From the NCBI GenBank assembly GCA_025355165.1, contig JANYAD010000104.1:1-64000 (forward strand): 64,000 bases of DNA, in the 5' to 3' direction. Below the pieces are notes generated by a model. That model was not told the origin of the DNA. It saw nothing but the letters and a program-made list of their open reading frames with translations, and ran no database searches. This DNA comes from Gammaproteobacteria bacterium (GTDB lineage Bacteria; Pseudomonadota; Gammaproteobacteria; Steroidobacterales; Steroidobacteraceae). How positions within the stretch are numbered: position 1 is the stretch's first letter; each line of letters begins with the position of its first letter. Of the stretch, positions 53,916 through 62,607 are shown one piece after another. The translations under genes were made by a program, and so were the position numbers.

Positions 53916-54419
53916 ATGCTGCGTATATTTTTGTTCGGGCTGATTGCGTGCGGCCTAGCGGGTTATTCCCGTTCGCAGTCGCCGAGCACCGCATGCCCCC
54001 TTCCGGCAGAACCGGCCGCCATCCCTGCGGCGATTGATGCCGCGATCAGCGGCGATGCAGATAAGGATCGCAGCTGCATGAAAGAGCTTTTTACTGCCGA
54101 GGCGCGTCTGGTAGCCGTTGACAGCGCCGCTGATCACGCAGCGAGCTATACCGTTCTGAGCGTTGATGAGTGGACCGCCCGCGCAAAGCAGCATGGCCAT
54201 GCCTTGCTCGAAGAGAAACAAGTGAAAGTCGACGCCCAGCGCTTCGGCCGGATTGCCCACCTCTGGAGCACTTACGTTCTGCACATTGATGGCAAGCAGG
54301 TAGCGCGCGGCATCAACAGCATCCAAGCCATCAAGGTGAGCGGCGGTTGGCGAGTACTGGGGATTTTGTGGCAGACCGAATCGGCCGCGACGCCGCTGCC
54401 CAAGGCATTTCTACCCTAA
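53916..54419 (+). CDS. exported NTF2/SnoaL-like protein
   Basis: 167 residues from the ATG at 53916 (GGGG upstream; a GTG at 53910 is the alternative). Signal peptide LRIFLFGLIACGLAG. The mature part (AAIDAAISGDADKDRSCMKELFTAEARLVAV and SVDEWTARAKQHGHALLEEKQVKVDAQRFGRIAHLWSTYVLHIDGKQVARGINSIQAIKVSGGWRVLGILWQTE) follows the NTF2-like fold of DUF4440/SnoaL proteins, often of unknown role. It ends just before a hairpin shared with the convergent lipoprotein gene. Confidence 0.75.
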   Translation: MLRIFLFGLIACGLAGYSRSQSPSTACPLPAEPAAIPAAIDAAISGDADKDRSCMKELFTAEARLVAVDSAADHAASYTVLSVDEWTARAKQHGHALLEEKQVKVDAQRFGRIAHLWSTYVLHIDGKQVARGINSIQAIKVSGGWRVLGILWQTESAATPLPKAFLP

Positions 54420-54422
54420 AGT

Positions 54423-54450
54423 GGACCGGCTCTCGTTTCGAGGCCGGTCC
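54423..54450. terminator. bidirectional hairpin between convergent genes
   Basis: GGACCGGC (54423-54430) pairs with GCCGGTCC (54443-54450); inside, CTCG pairs with CGAG across a TTT loop, with a one-base bulge. It begins four bases past the NTF2-like gene's stop codon and lies ten bases past the lipoprotein's stop on the other strand. No T-run. Confidence 0.55.
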
Positions 54451-54460
54451 GTCAAATCGC

Positions 54461-54853
54461 TTATTGCTTCAACGAAAGTGCAGATGCCTTTGCAGTGGCC
54501 TTGGCGGCGTTGTAGTCCGCTTCAGCCTGCTCCTTGCAGGTCTTTTGCGCATCGCCGCTTAAGCCAAGACAATTAGCCAGAGCGACTTTGCGGTCCCCGT
54601 CGGCTTTTGCCACCGCAAGGTTATAAGCGTCTTTCGCCGCCGTGTTATTGAAATCCACCAGCTTGTCATCAACTTTTTCCGCAGCCTTGTTCAAGTCTTT
54701 TTCAGCTTTCTTCTCGCTATTGGCCATTTCACCGGCGGCTTTTTGCTCAGCTTTCGCAACATCCTTCGCGACCGTTTCGGGATTCTTGGCGTTGTCGCAT
54801 CCAGCCATCGTGAAAATAGCGACGACGATCGCCGAAGTTAACAGCTTATGCAT
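54461..54853 (-). CDS. small Ala/Lys/Glu-rich lipoprotein
   Basis: 130 residues from the ATG at 54853 with AAGGGG upstream; the longer open frame runs back under the acylase promoter. A lipobox (FTMAGC) gives a mature protein starting at the Cys near residue 19. The rest is highly helical and charged (TVAKDVAKAEQKAAGEMANSEKKAEKDLNKAAEKVDDKLVDF), with a two-Cys region (ANCLGLSGDAQKTCKEQAEADY). A coiled-coil envelope lipoprotein; function unknown. Confidence 0.82.
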   Translation of the reverse strand: MHKLLTSAIVVAIFTMAGCDNAKNPETVAKDVAKAEQKAAGEMANSEKKAEKDLNKAAEKVDDKLVDFNNTAAKDAYNLAVAKADGDRKVALANCLGLSGDAQKTCKEQAEADYNAAKATAKASALSLKQ

Positions 54854-55025
54854 ATCTACCCCTTTTAAAATTATGAATGAACGCGCAAACATCCCTTGAG
54901 GGAAGCGGCGAGCGAACCATAGCTTAGCATCCCCGCTTGTTTGAACGCTCACCGGCAACGCCGCAGGCTTTGACAAGCGAGGCGTGCGAGGCCAATGTTC
55001 GGCGGATACCACATCGGAGAATGGA

Positions 55026-57461
55026 ATGACGTGCTGGGGTTACCGTAATTGCGCGCTGATCGCGATCGTGATCGTTCTCGCGGCGCCATGCAATGATTCA
55101 ATGGCCGCAGAGGGCTCCTCGGCGGTGCGCGAGCAAAGTTGGAAGCTTGACGGTCTGAGGGCGCCGGCCGACATCGTGATCGATCATTGGGGAATTGCGC
55201 ATATCTTCGCGGCGAGCACGCACGATGCTTTTCTACTGCAAGGTTACAACGCCGCGCGCGATCGGCTTTGGCAAATCGATCTTTGGCGCAAGCGCGGCTT
55301 GGGACTGCTGTCGAAATCCTTCGGTCCCGCCTACATAGATCAGGACCGTGCGGCGCGCCTGTTTCTCTACCGCGGCGACATGGACAGTGAATGGGCTGCG
55401 TACGCGCCGCAGTCCAAGGCCTGGGTCGAGGCTTTCGTTCAAGGTGTGAACGCCTTTGTCGGCGAGGTGCAAAGCGGGTCCAAGGCGCTGCCATTCGAAT
55501 TCAAGTTGACGATGAGCCAGCCCGAAACGTGGGCTCCGGAAGATGTACTACGCATTCGCAGTCATGCGCTGGTGTCGAACATAACCTCGGAAGTGGCTCG
55601 CGCCCGCGTGGTTTGCGCGGCCGGTCTGAAGGCGGATCGGCTGCGCCGCAAGATTGAACCCGAAGTGCACAAAATGGTGATCCCTTCGGGCCTCGATCCG
55701 TGCGATGTGCCCGCCGATGTGCTTAAAGATTACCTATTGGCTACCAAGGCCGTGGATTTCAGAGCACTCGATCCGGCCGATCGGCATGCCGAGCTGACCG
55801 CCGAGCAGCAGCTGGCCGCAGCAATCGATGCCCAGTCCCTCGAAGGCTCGAACAACTGGGTGATTGCGCCTTCGCGCACGCACACCGGCAGGCCCATCCT
55901 CGCCAACGATCCACATCGCCAACTGGGGCTGCCTTCGCTGCGGTACGTGGTGGGATTGAACGCGCCCGGTTTGAATATCATCGGCGCGGGCGAGCCGGCG
56001 TTGCCCGGAATTTCCTTTGGACACAACGACGACATTGCCTTCGGCATCACGATATTCGCAATCGATCAAGAGGATTTGTATGTCTATGAACTGAAAAAGG
56101 GGGATCCGGAGAGTTACCGCTACCGATCCGGCTGGGAAAAAATGCGCGTGATCCGGGAGACGATCGAAGTCAAGGGCGCCGCGCCGCGTGAGGTCGAACT
56201 GCGCTTCACGCGGCATGGACCGGTGCTGGTCGAAGATGTACCGCAGAATCGCGCGTTTGCCATGCGCACCGTGTGGACTGAGCCCGGCCTTTCGGGGTAT
56301 TTTGGTTCCTCGCGCCTTTTTACGGCGAAAACCTGGGCAGACTTTAAAGCCGCCGGCAATGCTTGGGGTGCCCCGCCGCTGAACATGGTCTATGCCGACG
56401 TTGAGGGAAATATCGGCTGGATGGCTGCCGGCCGCGCACCGGTGCGCAAGAATTGGGACGGCCTGTTGCCCGTGCCCGGGCAGGGTATCTACGAGTGGAG
56501 CGGTTTCCATGGCAAGGATGTGCTGCCCTCCATCCTGAATCCCCCGCAAGGATATTTTGGCACCGCCAACGAGATGAACCTGCCCGGCGGCTATCCCAAC
56601 GAACAAAATCGCATTGCTTTCGAATGGACCGACCGCTCGCGCATCGATCGCATCAATGAACTGCTGGCGGTTAAAACGAATATGACCATCGTTGATTCTA
56701 TGTCGATCCAGACCGATTCGGTCAGTGTGCAGTCAAGGCGCGCGGTAGCGCTGCTTGGATCGTTATCATCTGCAGATCCGGAAATCGCTCAGGCACTGGC
56801 CGCGCTCAAAGCATGGGATCACGATGAGGCCACCGCGAGCGCAGCGGCCGCCCTGTATGAGGTGTGGGCGACGAAACATCTCGGCAGGTTAACTGTGGCT
56901 CGAGCCACGCCCGAGTCGGCGCGCAAGCTGTTGGGCGATGCGCATCTGGAGGCGGTGATCGAATATCTTGAGCGCCCCGATACTGCGCTAGGGTCAGATC
57001 CGCGAGGCGCTCGCGACGCGATTTTGTTGGAAAGCCTGAGGGCGGCCGTGCAAGAGTTGAAACAGCGTCTGGGACCCGCTGCCACTTGGACATGGGGCAG
57101 GTTGCATCGAGCGACGTTCGAGCCCGCCGTCGCGGTGTTAGCGGATCCTGAGTTGCACGCGCAGATCTCGGCCGGACCCCTGCAAACGCCGGGTTCTGCG
57201 TCCACGCCGCGCGCGCAAGCCTATCGTTCCTCTGATTTCTCCGTGGTGAGCGGCGCCTCCGTGCGCATGGTCATGGATGTGGGCGCGTGGGACAATTCAA
57301 TGGTGATCAATACACCCGGCCAGTCCGATGATCCAATGAGCGCGCATTATCGCGATTTATTTCCGCTGTGGGCCGCAGGATCATACGTACCGTTAAGATT
57401 CAGCCGGGCCGCCGTTGAGCGCGATGCGGAAGAACTGATTCATCTCGTCCCTGGGCGCTAG
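55026..57461 (+). CDS. penicillin-acylase-family Ntn hydrolase
   Basis: 811 residues from the ATG at 55026 (GGAGA upstream). Signal peptide to about AMAA (residue 28). The alpha part (about 30-270) precedes the autocatalytic cleavage point at G274/S275 (LEGSNNWVIAPSRT); S275 becomes the N-terminal nucleophile of the beta chain, with LANDPHRQLGLPS and later GDP- and N-type oxyanion residues. Relatives deacylate penicillins or acyl-homoserine lactones (quorum-quenching acylases). No signal in the sequence decides the substrate. DUF5062 follows after four bases. Confidence 0.9.
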   Translation: MTCWGYRNCALIAIVIVLAAPCNDSMAAEGSSAVREQSWKLDGLRAPADIVIDHWGIAHIFAASTHDAFLLQGYNAARDRLWQIDLWRKRGLGLLSKSFGPAYIDQDRAARLFLYRGDMDSEWAAYAPQSKAWVEAFVQGVNAFVGEVQSGSKALPFEFKLTMSQPETWAPEDVLRIRSHALVSNITSEVARARVVCAAGLKADRLRRKIEPEVHKMVIPSGLDPCDVPADVLKDYLLATKAVDFRALDPADRHAELTAEQQLAAAIDAQSLEGSNNWVIAPSRTHTGRPILANDPHRQLGLPSLRYVVGLNAPGLNIIGAGEPALPGISFGHNDDIAFGITIFAIDQEDLYVYELKKGDPESYRYRSGWEKMRVIRETIEVKGAAPREVELRFTRHGPVLVEDVPQNRAFAMRTVWTEPGLSGYFGSSRLFTAKTWADFKAAGNAWGAPPLNMVYADVEGNIGWMAAGRAPVRKNWDGLLPVPGQGIYEWSGFHGKDVLPSILNPPQGYFGTANEMNLPGGYPNEQNRIAFEWTDRSRIDRINELLAVKTNMTIVDSMSIQTDSVSVQSRRAVALLGSLSSADPEIAQALAALKAWDHDEATASAAAALYEVWATKHLGRLTVARATPESARKLLGDAHLEAVIEYLERPDTALGSDPRGARDAILLESLRAAVQELKQRLGPAATWTWGRLHRATFEPAVAVLADPELHAQISAGPLQTPGSASTPRAQAYRSSDFSVVSGASVRMVMDVGAWDNSMVINTPGQSDDPMSAHYRDLFPLWAAGSYVPLRFSRAAVERDAEELIHLVPGR

Positions 57462-57465
57462 TGTT

Positions 57466-57726
57466 ATGAAGAAACTGAAACACGAATCCGAATTATTCAA
57501 AGCTGCGCTGTTAGCCGGCGTCAAGTATGCGGAAGGCCGCAAAGCAGTCGAATTCGAAGCGACCGACTCGGCGAGCGACAAGGCGTTGTATGTGTATCGG
57601 CTTTTGGTGCACGACAAAGTGATTGCCCCGATGCCGGAGGAGCAAGTGAGCGAGAAGACGATTCGGCATCGGCTGGCCACCTGGTACGCCCATCAATTGC
57701 CGAAGGGCCATCCGCTGAGCGACTAG
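57466..57726 (+). CDS. DUF5062-family small protein
   Basis: 86 residues: MKKLKHESELFKAALLAGVKYAEGRK, ATDSASDKALYVYRLLVHDKVIAPMPEEQ and IRHRLATWYAHQLPKGHPL. This matches DUF5062, a small helical family from gammaproteobacteria. No signal peptide or membrane helix. It starts four bases after the acylase gene and is probably read with it; function unknown. Confidence 0.85.
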   Translation: MKKLKHESELFKAALLAGVKYAEGRKAVEFEATDSASDKALYVYRLLVHDKVIAPMPEEQVSEKTIRHRLATWYAHQLPKGHPLSD

Positions 57727-57750
57727 GTGGCGCTGAGGCGGTGCAATGAG

Positions 57751-58662
57751 TTAGTCGTAGAGGTATCCCATGGGCAGTCCGAGGCGCAGACACGACTGCA
57801 CCGCAGGACTTGCAGGCAACACTATCCGGTTAGCTGCTGCGCCAGCCATTCGCGTCAGCCAGCGCTCATGCGCAGCGAGACCCGCCCGTTCCATTAGTCC
57901 AAGTTGCTCCCTGATCCGCGGGGGAATGAGCTCAATCGCGGCCCGCACCAGCATCGGCTGCATCCATCGAAGCGGGCGCGGGAACGCCGGCGTCCTGCCC
58001 ATGATGCGCAAGAAATCAAAGATGATTGACGAGGGAGCAAATTGCGCCGCATTGGCTTCCAAGAGCGTATTCATGTCAGTCACGGAGCGCGGAGAATCAA
58101 AGGCGCCATAGCGCTCCGCGGACGGGATACCCTCGGCATAGAAGCGGTCGAATTCTGAAACGCTGAGCGGTTCTGCGTACTGGTGGTAGGCTTGCGCGAA
58201 TCCGAATGCGGCCGTGGCGTGCACCCAGGTAAGTAAGCGCGGGTCATTGGCCGAATACTGGGCTCCCGCAGCGGTAGTGCCCTGAATCGATTCGTGCATC
58301 TGCACAACGCCCGCGATCATGGGTTCAGCGATGCTACGTGCCCCATACACGGTGATCATCGCCGCCAACCCCGTGCGTTGCAGGCGCTTCAGGGGGTTCT
58401 TGCGAAACGAGGAGAATTCCCACACCCCGGCCCGCACCGAGGGTTCCGCCAATTCGAGTATGACGGCCGCGGTTCCACCAACGAACAGCGCGATTGGATT
58501 TTTAAAAACGCGCCACGCTATCGAGTGCGGCGGCACCAGTGCCTCTTCACTCAAAGGATGAGAGAAATCGGTGCCGCGGCTCGACTGTCCATACAGGAAA
58601 GAATGCAGGGTGGCATCGAGGTGACGCACCAGGAGAGCGGGCAATCGAATGGCGGAAATCAT
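57751..58662 (-). CDS. oxygenase MpaB family protein (DUF2236)
   Basis: 303 residues. The MpaB/latex-clearing-protein-like core is recognisable: PHSIAWRVFKNPIALFVGGTAAVILELAEPSVRAGVWEFSSFRKNPLKRLQRTG, TVYGARSIAEPMIAGVVQMHESIQG, and WVHATAAFGFAQAYHQYAEPL, whose His residues are thought to bind heme in relatives. Such proteins may be heme-dependent oxygenases, and the substrate is unknown. The neighbour upstream on the same strand is a winged-helix regulator 28 bases away. Confidence 0.88.
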   Translation of the reverse strand: MISAIRLPALLVRHLDATLHSFLYGQSSRGTDFSHPLSEEALVPPHSIAWRVFKNPIALFVGGTAAVILELAEPSVRAGVWEFSSFRKNPLKRLQRTGLAAMITVYGARSIAEPMIAGVVQMHESIQGTTAAGAQYSANDPRLLTWVHATAAFGFAQAYHQYAEPLSVSEFDRFYAEGIPSAERYGAFDSPRSVTDMNTLLEANAAQFAPSSIIFDFLRIMGRTPAFPRPLRWMQPMLVRAAIELIPPRIREQLGLMERAGLAAHERWLTRMAGAAANRIVLPASPAVQSCLRLGLPMGYLYD

Positions 58663-58690
58663 ACAATTTGCACCGACCCATCGCAGCCGG

Positions 58691-59083
58691 TTAAAGCTCG
58701 GGGCTTTTCTCGGGCACCGTTCTTGCGGCGGGCGCGCCGTCGAGGATTACCTGTTCCAATACAGCGAGATATTCCAGATAGCGCTTACGTCCCAGCGCGC
58801 TTATCCGATAAAAGGTCTGAGGACGTTCTCGCTCAGGGCCTTTGACAAGACAAACGAGTTGCGCCTCTACAAGCACTTGCAAGTGGCGGTTCAAGTTTCC
58901 ATCCGTGAGCGCACACAATTTTTTCATTTCCGGAAACGGCATGCCTCTGGAGTGTGTGACGAGGCAGGTGAGGACGCCAAGCCGAGCGCGCTCGTGGATC
59001 ACCCGGCTAAGCCCGTCATAGGCGAAGGGCGACCCGGATTGCGTCTTTCGGTTAACTTTCTGCACCGGTGTCTTCATATCCAT
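58691..59083 (-). CDS. winged-helix regulator (HTH_34/MarR-like)
   Basis: 130 residues from the ATG at 59083 (another at 59077). The winged helix reads LSRVIHERARLGVLTCLVTHSRGMPFPEMKKLCALTDGNLNRHLQVLVEAQLVCLVKGPERERPQTFYRISALGRKRYLEYL, the pattern of small DNA-binding regulators often paired with a membrane protein. The start codon overlaps the end of the upstream membrane-protein gene by about 30 bases, and no Shine-Dalgarno is visible, so the start is uncertain. Effector unknown. Confidence 0.8.
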   Translation of the reverse strand: MDMKTPVQKVNRKTQSGSPFAYDGLSRVIHERARLGVLTCLVTHSRGMPFPEMKKLCALTDGNLNRHLQVLVEAQLVCLVKGPERERPQTFYRISALGRKRYLEYLAVLEQVILDGAPAARTVPEKSPEL

Positions 59084-59660
59084 AACGTAACACAGCGGCC
59101 ACCAACAATTGCCCGACGCCGAACGGTATACCCATCGCCCAGGGCGAGAGTACACGGTGGCCGCCGCTCAGCAACAAACAAACGAGCCCCGCCGCCAGAT
59201 ACCAAGCCCCTACGGCGAACATTTGCCGGGGCAAAAACCGGCAGGACGCGAACACGCCCAGGCTAAACATCACTGCCCATAATCCCGGGAGCATCCACGA
59301 GGCTTCCGGCGCCACCCGCGTGAGCACCACCGTCAGCAGGATTCCGACCACAATGCAGGGAAGAAACTGCTCGACAGCAGCCTGGATCATTTCCACGGCA
59401 ATTCCGGAGTGAACTTTCCTCACCCGGAGCGTGGTTTCTAGCGCCGCCAGAAACACCGCTACCGCGGCGGTCGATATCCAGATCAAAAGAAAGAACTTTA
59501 TATCGCCATTGGGCCAGCGGACTTGAGCCGCGGCGACCCCAAGCGCCAAGACGCCGCTCGAGGCGATGGATAAAGGGCCATAGCCGCGAAATTGCGTCCC
59601 GCGCGCGACCTGAGTACGGATCGCGCTGATATCTTCAAGCGCTTGGCGCAGCTCCAGCAT
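59052..59660 (-). CDS. membrane protein paired with the winged-helix regulator
   Basis: 202 residues. A short polar N-terminus (ELRQALEDISAIRTQVARGTQFRGYG) precedes six hydrophobic helices (for example FFLLIWISTAAVAVFLAALE, FLPCIVVGILLTVVLTRVA, MLPGLWAVMFSLGVFASCRF, AWYLAAGLVCLLLSGG). The small-membrane-protein plus HTH_34 pairing is common and probably a sensor/regulator pair; not characterised here. It overlaps the regulator gene at its 3' end. Confidence 0.78.
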   Translation of the reverse strand: MLELRQALEDISAIRTQVARGTQFRGYGPLSIASSGVLALGVAAAQVRWPNGDIKFFLLIWISTAAVAVFLAALETTLRVRKVHSGIAVEMIQAAVEQFLPCIVVGILLTVVLTRVAPEASWMLPGLWAVMFSLGVFASCRFLPRQMFAVGAWYLAAGLVCLLLSGGHRVLSPWAMGIPFGVGQLLVAAVLRYGYEDTGAES

Positions 59661-59735
59661 GATGGACCCGATTTTCTAAATCCTAAGGGCGACTGACATA
59701 GCAAAGGTAGCGCCTCTCGCGACCCGATGCCACCT

Positions 59736-60794
59736 TCAGCGAGTCCCGACCACCACCACCACGAACGAATTGGGAACTAGCGACGGGCGAGGGTGCGGCT
59801 GATCGGTTGTTGCGGCAGGTGCAGCGCCGAAATCAGCGGTAGCAAGGTATATCTTCCCGGTTTTCTCGTCGAGGGCCATGGTGCGTGCGCCCTTTTGCGT
59901 TTGCACAGTGTCGACAACCGTGTAGCGGTCAGCGGAGTCTTGATGCGCGACCGACAACGTGCCTTCGCCATTCGAGCTCAACACCAGTGCGCGATTTTCA
60001 TCGTAGGCGGCGGCATCCGGGTGCTCGCCGATGGCCACGCGTGCAACCTGCTTGCCGCTGTTGGCATCGGTCACGGCCATCACCTTGCCGTCGCAAACTG
60101 AGAATAGTCGGTGATGGGAGCCATCGAGTGCAAGACCGCTCGGGCTGTTGCAGCCCGGCAAGGGCCAGGTGCTCGTCACCGTCAGCTTTTGCGTATCGAT
60201 CGCGACCATCTGGCCCGGATCGCTCTCGATATTCACGAAGATTTGACCATGGCCGTCGTCGACGGCAAATTCCGGCTTGTCCGGCACAGGTATTGTCGCG
60301 ACAACCGCCAGGCTTGTCGCGTCCAGAACCGTGACGTTTTTGCTCATGCCGTTGAAGGTGAAGACGTGCTTGCCGGTGGGTTCATACAAAATCGCATCCG
60401 GATTGCCGCCCGGAATCTTGGCTTCCTGGATGACCTTAAGGGTATCAAGTGCAAAGGCGGTCACTGAGTTCGACCGTCCGTTGCTTGCGTAACCGCGATT
60501 CAACTCTTTCGCGAGCGCAACGCCGTGCACACCTTGCGCCGTGGGAACGGAGCCCAGAAGTTTGCCCGTTTCCGTGCTGATGACATCAACGCGGTTCGCG
60601 CGCGTGATGAAAAGCCGCTGTGAGCCGGAGTCCAAAGTGAGGTAATCCCAACCGCCTTCGCCGCCGATTTTCCAGCGTTGCAAGACCTCCATCTTGGCAT
60701 CGGCGGCACTCGCCTGAAGAATCGGCGCGGTCACAAATCCCGTGCAAAGACTCAGCTTGAAAAACACGCTCAAGACGGGGCGAATAGTCGGCAT
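59736..60794 (-). CDS. periplasmic YncE-like beta-propeller protein
   Basis: 352 residues from the ATG at 60794, with GGAG eight bases upstream; a longer frame from 61001 lacks support. Signal peptide to ASA (about residue 31). Repeating blade motifs of the YVTN/YncE kind: GGWDYLTLDSGSQRLFITRANRVDVIST, GVHGVALAKELNRGYASNGRSNSVTAFAL, ...PSGLALDGSHHRLFSVCDGKVMAV and RTMALDEKTGKIYLATADF. Seven-bladed propellers of this family bind DNA or serve as secreted surface proteins; role unknown. Confidence 0.85.
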   Translation of the reverse strand: MPTIRPVLSVFFKLSLCTGFVTAPILQASAADAKMEVLQRWKIGGEGGWDYLTLDSGSQRLFITRANRVDVISTETGKLLGSVPTAQGVHGVALAKELNRGYASNGRSNSVTAFALDTLKVIQEAKIPGGNPDAILYEPTGKHVFTFNGMSKNVTVLDATSLAVVATIPVPDKPEFAVDDGHGQIFVNIESDPGQMVAIDTQKLTVTSTWPLPGCNSPSGLALDGSHHRLFSVCDGKVMAVTDANSGKQVARVAIGEHPDAAAYDENRALVLSSNGEGTLSVAHQDSADRYTVVDTVQTQKGARTMALDEKTGKIYLATADFGAAPAATTDQPHPRPSLVPNSFVVVVVGTR

Positions 60795-61188
60795 GGGAGA
60801 CTCCTGGGACCAGATTCGATGCAGCAGAAGCGACCTACTATGCCTCAGGATAAGAAGAATATCCTTACAAATTTGTATGTGAAAGCGAGAGTGGGGTCGC
60901 TTACTGTCGCAATGCAGAGCTGTCGAGGAACGGGCGTGGAGAACAGTGTCGCCCGCCGTATAAATCCGGTGAAAGTAGGCATTGAGAGCGCGCGGCGGCA
61001 CGATTCCCTCTATTGTACAAAGTGCACAGCAGGGAACTTGATGCGTCCTTCATCATAAGATCCGCTGCGCACGGCCGGCTGTTGACGGCGGCGCTATTTG
61101 CTATTCTGTTTTGCCGGCAAACCACGCAAATGCGCCATGAAGAACACGCCGTCGCTGCGCTCGACAACGTCGTGATAGGGTTCCAAGA
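60795..61188. other. 394-base divergent region with a 12-base palindrome
   Basis: Lies between the YncE-like gene and the RND operon. The perfect palindrome TACAAATTTGTA is at 60866-60877, 72 bases upstream of the YncE-like start, a candidate operator. A 13-residue open frame (ATG at 61136) precedes the outer-membrane factor gene and is too short to call. No RNA gene seen. Confidence 0.5.
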
Positions 61189-62607
61189 ATGAGGTTTAGG
61201 GTCTACTTCGGCTTGATCGCATTGAGCATCGTTGATGTGGGGTGCGCGCTGCATGAAGTTGCGCCAAAAGATCCGCAGCTGCCGGCCGCGTTTGAGAATC
61301 GCTCATCCGATAACGCACAAGATTGGCCTAGCCAGGATTGGTATAAGGGCTTCGGCAGTCCCGAGTTGCAAGCGCTCATTGGTCAAGCCGCGGGCAGCAA
61401 TCTTGATTTGACGATGGCGCGCGCGCGTGTCAGACAAGCCGATGCGCGCGCGCGTCAAGCGCACGCCGCAATTTTGCCGAGCCTCGATGCGAACGGAAAT
61501 GCGAATTATCTCGCCGGCCACTCCGCGCAGGGCAGTGCGCATGAAGCCGATTGGGCGGCGCTGCTCTCGGCTTCCTACGAGATTGATTTTTGGGGCAAGA
61601 ATCGGGCCAGCGCGCGCTCCGCAAGTTTGCTGGCGCAGGCCTCAAAAGCCGACCGCGATACGATCGCGCTGACAACTCTTGCCGGCGTCGCCAACAACTA
61701 TTTTCAGGTCTTGTCGCTGAGCGATCGCCTTAAGAATGCGGCATCGAACCTCGACGCCGCGCAGAAGTTGCTCACCGTAATTCAGTTCCGCTATGAGGCG
61801 GGGTTATCCAACCCCGTTGAGCTTGCGACCCAAAAAGCAGTCGTGGCAACGGCCGGCTTGGTCATCCCCGACCTTAACCAACAACGTTCCGAGGCGCTCG
61901 CTGCGCTCGCGATTCTGTTAGGACGTGCTCCGGAGGGGTTTTCGGTGGACGGACAAACGCTCGATCCGTTGATCGAGCCCGCGGTGGGTTCTGGGCTGCC
62001 TTCTGAACTGTTGACGCGTCGGCCCGATGTGTTCATGGCGCAGGCCAATATGCGCGCCGCAAATGCGGATTTGCTCGTCGCGCGCGCGGCGTTGTTCCCC
62101 TCGTTCACGCTCACGGCCAGCGGCGGTGTGCAAAATCCGGCACTAAATGCCGCCATCCTCAGCCTGAGCGGTGTAGGACAGACCTTAAATCTCGGCGCGG
62201 CGATTACTCAACCCATCTTTAACGGCGGCCGTTTGCGCGCCGCGAGAAGCGAAGCTGAAGCCAAAGAGGAAGAACTGGTGGCCGCCTACAATGCAGCCAT
62301 CCTCTCTGCGCTGGTGGATGTGGAAAACGCGCTCTCGGCGTTGCGTCACCTGGACGATGCCAGGCCCTTGCAGGAAGAAAATCTGGCGCAAAGCGTGCGC
62401 GCCTTCGAGGGGGCATCTATTCGGTATAAGGCCGGCGCCCAAGATTTCCTGACGCTTCTCGAGGCGCAACGCACCTTATACGCCGCGCGCGAGCAATACA
62501 CACAGTACAAGCTGGCTCGATTTCAAGCGCTGGTCGCGCTTTGTAAAGCGCTCGGCGGGGGCTGGCAAGTGCAATCGCCCGTGACTTCCAACAAGGAAAT
62601 TCGATGA
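61189..62607 (+). CDS. outer-membrane factor lipoprotein of an RND efflux system (NodT family)
   Basis: 472 residues. Lipobox at DVGC (Cys about residue 19) and two OEP repeats: SPELQALIGQAAGSNLDLTMARARVRQADARARQAHAAILPSLDANGN and the second half LTRRPDVFMAQANMRAANADLLVARAALFPSFTLTASGG ... ITQPIFNGGRLRAARSEAEAKEEELVAAYNAAILSALVDVENALSALR. It forms the TolC-like channel of the exporter. It overlaps the adaptor gene by 4 bases. Confidence 0.93.
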   Translation: MRFRVYFGLIALSIVDVGCALHEVAPKDPQLPAAFENRSSDNAQDWPSQDWYKGFGSPELQALIGQAAGSNLDLTMARARVRQADARARQAHAAILPSLDANGNANYLAGHSAQGSAHEADWAALLSASYEIDFWGKNRASARSASLLAQASKADRDTIALTTLAGVANNYFQVLSLSDRLKNAASNLDAAQKLLTVIQFRYEAGLSNPVELATQKAVVATAGLVIPDLNQQRSEALAALAILLGRAPEGFSVDGQTLDPLIEPAVGSGLPSELLTRRPDVFMAQANMRAANADLLVARAALFPSFTLTASGGVQNPALNAAILSLSGVGQTLNLGAAITQPIFNGGRLRAARSEAEAKEEELVAAYNAAILSALVDVENALSALRHLDDARPLQEENLAQSVRAFEGASIRYKAGAQDFLTLLEAQRTLYAAREQYTQYKLARFQALVALCKALGGGWQVQSPVTSNKEIR

